A stretch of 17,550 nt of DNA. Origin: Bacteroidales bacterium UBA7009. Its GTDB lineage: Bacteria > Bacteroidota > Bacteroidia > Bacteroidales > Paludibacteraceae. The notes below the pieces were generated by a model. It was not told the origin of the DNA and did not search any database. It worked only from the letters and a program-made list of their open reading frames with translations. Both the position numbers and the translations under genes were made by a program. Where the stretch lies: assembly GCA_002449665.1 (NCBI GenBank), contig DJXH01000056.1, positions 1 through 17,550 of the forward strand. The letters are read 5' to 3'. Of the stretch, positions 15,156 to 17,550 are shown piece after piece. Each line of letters begins with the position of its first letter. Positions within the stretch are counted from its first letter, which is position 1.

Positions 15156-16028
15156 TTATTTGTTGTCTTTCAGTCTGTCGGCTGCGTATCTGCTCGGCGT
15201 TATGCCGGTGGCACGCTTGAAGTACCGGCTGAATGCCGACAATTCGTTAAAGCCCAAGTAATAAGCCACTTGCTGCACTGTCATATCTTTGCGAGTGGTG
15301 AGAATGTTTTTTGCTTGTGTGATGATATATTGCTCTATCCATTCGCCTGCCGTAACGCCGACAGTCTGCAGTATCACTTTCGAAAAATACTTGGGCGTGA
15401 GGTGGAGTTGTTTCGCATAAAATGCCACCTCATGGGTGTGCCGGTAGTTTGCTGCAAGCAGGTTGCAGAAGTCGTTAAAAAGACTCTCGTTGCGAGGGGA
15501 AAAGACTGCCGTATCCTGTTCGCGGCGAAATGAGTTAATAAGCTCGAATATAGTATTTAGTTGATATATAAGCATCTCTCGGCGGTGTGGCAATGTCTTT
15601 TCCGTCATGGTGCTTATTAACTCTATCACGTCCACCACTTTTTGCAGCATCAGCATCTGTTCGTCTGTCAGCACAGAGGCGGGAGCAATGTGAAATTTGC
15701 TGTAGTCGTAGGACAGTATGCGGTGCCGGAGTTCTTCTATGAACTGTTCGGATGCTACAATAAGTGTTACATCATAGTCTTCGCTATTATATAGCGGACA
15801 CAGCAAATGGTTGGGCATAACTACGGCAATATCGTTCTTTTTGAACGCTACCTCCTTCATGTCATATATTGCGCGCGCTGTCCCTTTGTTATTGATGCTG
15901 ATAACAAGGTAGGGCGAAACGAATTCAGTATTATTAGGAGCTGGAAAACGATTGATATGACGTAATACAGCAATATCGCTCTTTTTGATATTGCTGATAA
16001 GTTGTTCGTTTTGTGCTGAAGAAGGCAT
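15156..16028 (-). CDS. AraC-family transcriptional regulator
   Basis: 290 residues from the ATG at 16028. This start is chosen because a matching promoter lies at 16061-16092, downstream of the more distant in-frame ATG at 16220, and because the extra 64 residues would be low-complexity and not family-like. The N-terminal part resembles a cupin-type sensing domain (SPYLVISINNKGTARAIYDM ... KKNDIAVVMPNHL). The last ~95 residues hold two helix-turn-helix motifs (AFYAKQLHLTPKYFSKVI and VQQVAYYLGFNELSAFSRYF, ending RATGITPSRYA), diagnostic of AraC/XylS DNA-binding domains. The effector is unknown. The S9 peptidase gene follows after 11 bases, so the regulator may control its own operon. Confidence 0.92.
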   Translation of the reverse strand: MPSSAQNEQLISNIKKSDIAVLRHINRFPAPNNTEFVSPYLVISINNKGTARAIYDMKEVAFKKNDIAVVMPNHLLCPLYNSEDYDVTLIVASEQFIEELRHRILSYDYSKFHIAPASVLTDEQMLMLQKVVDVIELISTMTEKTLPHRREMLIYQLNTIFELINSFRREQDTAVFSPRNESLFNDFCNLLAANYRHTHEVAFYAKQLHLTPKYFSKVILQTVGVTAGEWIEQYIITQAKNILTTRKDMTVQQVAYYLGFNELSAFSRYFKRATGITPSRYAADRLKDNK

Positions 16029-16060
16029 ATAAGTGTCTGAATGTGTGAGTAAAAACGCTG

Positions 16061-16092
16061 CAAAGATAATGCAAAATCTTTTTATATACAAG
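16061..16092 (-). promoter_or_regulatory. Probable promoter of the AraC-family gene
   Basis: On the minus strand TATCTTTG (16068-16061) matches the TAnnTTTG box exactly. Twenty bases upstream is CTTG (16092-16089), one mismatch from TTTG. The predicted transcript starts about 25 bases before the ATG at 16028. Confidence 0.6.
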
Positions 16093-16161
16093 TGCGTGCA
16101 CAAAAATAAAGAGAAAAAATGATAATTATTATGGTTTATGTGGTAAGATTGTATATCATAA

Positions 16162-16371
16162 TTTGCTTTTAAGACCCCGAGTAGTGGCGGTTCCAAACTC
16201 GTTGTATCTGGTGCTTCCACGCCGACACTTAAATCCGGCGTTTCAGCAAGCGGTACATCCGTCTTCGGCGGAGTAGGGTATTATCCCGCAACCGTAAGCG
16301 GGGGCATCAGTGTTTCGCTTGACTCCTATTCGTCCGGCAACCAAGGCGGTGGTCCGGGCGGCAGATGGTAA
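16162..16371 (+). pseudogene. 3' remnant of a glycine/serine-rich surface-protein gene
   Basis: An open frame without a start codon, following an in-frame TAA at 16159-16161 and ending in TAA at 16369-16371. The readable product runs from about TPSSGGSKLVVSG through SGTSVFGGVGYYPATVSGG to GNQGGGPGGRW. It looks like the extreme C-terminus of a larger protein. The sequence is GC-rich and codon-like, while the 90 bases before it are strongly A/T-rich, so the coding text seems to begin abruptly near 16172. I have a weak recollection of similar tails in Bacteroidota carbohydrate-binding-domain (DUF4353-like) proteins. It converges on the SpoIID-domain gene with a 5-base gap. It is probably a deletion or recombination scar; an assembly join is possible. 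Confidence 0.55.
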
Positions 16372-16376
16372 GAAAA

Positions 16377-17429
16377 TCAGTGTATTTGCCGTATTAGAGT
16401 GCCGGGGTAATAGTATTGCAGTATCTGCTTGTAGTCTGCCCCGTTGGCGGCCATCACCGCCGCACCTATTTGGCATAGTCCTACGCCATGTCCCCAACCT
16501 TTGCCTCGGAGCGTGAAGCCATTGGCAGTCCGCTCTACGTCAAACCAAGACGAATAGAGGCAGGTTGGGGACAGCGCACGCCTAATCTTCAGTTCTTTAC
16601 CTATCTCCGTGCTGCCTTTTGTACCTTCTATGCGTAGCCGGTATATGCGTCCCGACTGACCGCGCAACAATGGTACAAGTGCCGTTATCTCGCCAAGGTC
16701 GATGCCTGTCTTGTCGCGTATTATATCTCCGAGTTCGGCTGCCGTGTAACTTACCTGCCAGTCGTGAAAATCTCTCGTCTCTTGGTCGTAGTCGTTGAGT
16801 ACGGAAGTCAATATGTCTTTGTTGTCAGTGTCACACCACGGACATTCAACAGATTGCAAGTAAGGTACATACTTATCCTCCCAGCAGGTGGAGAAGACCT
16901 CCGTTCTGCCGCCGCAACACTTGTGAAAGCGCGTGTCGCATATCTCATCGCCGTATGTCAGCACCTCGCCTTTGGTGGCTTTGACGGCACTGACGGCTTT
17001 GTTGTTCATACGCCCTGTGCCTTCATATCGCTGGCAGTGGTCGTCTGCGCATACGTCAAAGCCTATATGTCCGCCGGTCTCAAAAGCGACAGAACGTATA
17101 TCCTTTAGCGATTGTCGGTTGGCTTCTATGGCACGTATTGCCCACGAGCGGGAGATGACGGCATGGGCTTTGAGCAGTTCTTCAGGACTGTTGCTGCTCA
17201 TCTCCGACGATATGACCGAGCACAGATAGTCTTCTATATCAAGTTCGTTTACAGCCGTTTGTGTGCCGTCTTTGTTGCTGAGTATTTGCAGTTCGCCGGT
17301 GAATTGCTGTGTCTCTTGTCTGTCCCAGTGAAAGCCTATTCCTATGCGCACGTTACGCAGCAAGAACCCGCCGTCGGCGGGTTCACTTTCTATCTTCGGT
17401 GCTGTCAGTATGCCTACACGTATGTTCAT
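16377..17429 (-). CDS. SpoIID/LytB-domain protein
   Basis: 350 residues. SpoIID/LytB-domain proteins (PF08486) include lytic transglycosylases acting on peptidoglycan. Visible motifs are YLCSVISSEMSS with the likely catalytic E76, LLKAHAVISRSWAI, CGGRTEVF (172-179) and GKGWGHGVGLCQIGAAVMA (309-326), ending in YYPGTLI. The start at 17429 is preferred over 17465 because it overlaps the upstream stop as ATGA. No signal peptide or membrane segment is visible, although the presumed substrate is periplasmic. The protein is unusually Cys-rich (C70, C127, C132, C164, C171, C172, C182, C196, C199, C290, C319), including CPWC. Family membership is firm; the reaction is inferred. Confidence 0.9.
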   Translation of the reverse strand: MNIRVGILTAPKIESEPADGGFLLRNVRIGIGFHWDRQETQQFTGELQILSNKDGTQTAVNELDIEDYLCSVISSEMSSNSPEELLKAHAVISRSWAIRAIEANRQSLKDIRSVAFETGGHIGFDVCADDHCQRYEGTGRMNNKAVSAVKATKGEVLTYGDEICDTRFHKCCGGRTEVFSTCWEDKYVPYLQSVECPWCDTDNKDILTSVLNDYDQETRDFHDWQVSYTAAELGDIIRDKTGIDLGEITALVPLLRGQSGRIYRLRIEGTKGSTEIGKELKIRRALSPTCLYSSWFDVERTANGFTLRGKGWGHGVGLCQIGAAVMAANGADYKQILQYYYPGTLIRQIH

Positions 17430-17550
17430 CTCCTGTTCATTTTGATACGTGCTTGCAGTTCCCAAGTGCGCAGGCGGTCTTTATATAAGTTGTTGTTGTT
17501 CTGTGCAATGATGTCTATGTTGGCATCGGAGTTGTCGTCCCAGCGGCGGC
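17426..17550 (-). CDS. Unidentified protein, C-terminal ~40 residues
   Basis: An open minus-strand frame enters from the right edge (first complete codon at 17548) and ends at TGA 17428-17426. The visible tail begins RRWDDNSDANIDIIAQ and ends WELQARIKMNRR; it is hydrophilic, Asn-rich and probably helical. The stop overlaps the SpoIID-domain start as ATGA, the same arrangement seen between alaS, gtrA and guaD, which supports both the frame and the downstream start. Too little is visible to name the family. Confidence 0.72.
   Translation of the reverse strand, partial: RRWDDNSDANIDIIAQNNNNLYKDRLRTWELQARIKMNRR

Noticed and set aside
16119..16172. 17-codon plus-strand frame starting MIIIMVY upstream of the gene remnant
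   Set aside because: Very short, A/T-driven composition, no promoter, and not in frame with the remnant.
16029..16220. Longer AraC protein starting at 16220
   Set aside because: The extra residues are encoded by A/T-rich leader DNA containing the promoter at 16061-16092 and part of the unrelated gene remnant.
17430..17465. Longer SpoIID-domain protein starting at 17465
   Set aside because: The upstream gene reads through this stretch in another frame and ends with an ATGA overlap at 17429, which marks the likelier start.

Overview
The window looks like chromosomal DNA of a Bacteroidota bacterium, most likely Bacteroidales. Three promoters fit the Bacteroidota pattern (TTTG, about 20 bases, TAnnTTTG). 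Shine-Dalgarno sites are scarce. Exported proteins have signal peptides ending in SxSAQ, and there is a giant surface protein with a type IX secretion (T9SS) C-terminal sorting domain. The species cannot be named from this sequence.

Plus strand, 1-4087: a tightly packed housekeeping run. It holds the 3' part of alaS, a GtrA-family membrane protein, guanine deaminase (guaD) and a lipoate-protein ligase (lplA). The first three genes overlap by ATGA. A 7-bp tandem repeat fills the guaD/lplA junction.

Plus strand, 4088-11680: a surface module. A Bacteroidota promoter carrying a perfect 11-bp inverted repeat drives a small outer-membrane beta-barrel protein. Next comes a 2,164-residue secreted protein built of about 36 tandem ~52-residue repeats (motif GCDS) followed by a T9SS-type tail. 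Its cysteine pattern is the most striking signal in the window: the leading Cys of one repeat co-varies with the GCDS Cys of the next repeat, which suggests an inter-repeat disulfide ladder.

Plus strand, 11707-12925: a DivIC/FtsB-like division protein, ruvC, and a 54-residue 2[4Fe-4S] ferredoxin with its own promoter. A strong hairpin terminator and a 9-bp tandem repeat then separate it from the convergent genes.

Minus strand, 16028-13054: an AraC-family regulator followed 11 bases later by an S9-family (DPP-like) peptidase, probably one transcript. Between this pair and the next lies a 5'-truncated remnant of a plus-strand gene (16162-16371). The window ends with a SpoIID/LytB-domain gene and the 3' end of an overlapping upstream gene, both on the minus strand. 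No stretch over 300 bases is empty: the largest gap (16029-16376) holds the AraC promoter and the remnant.
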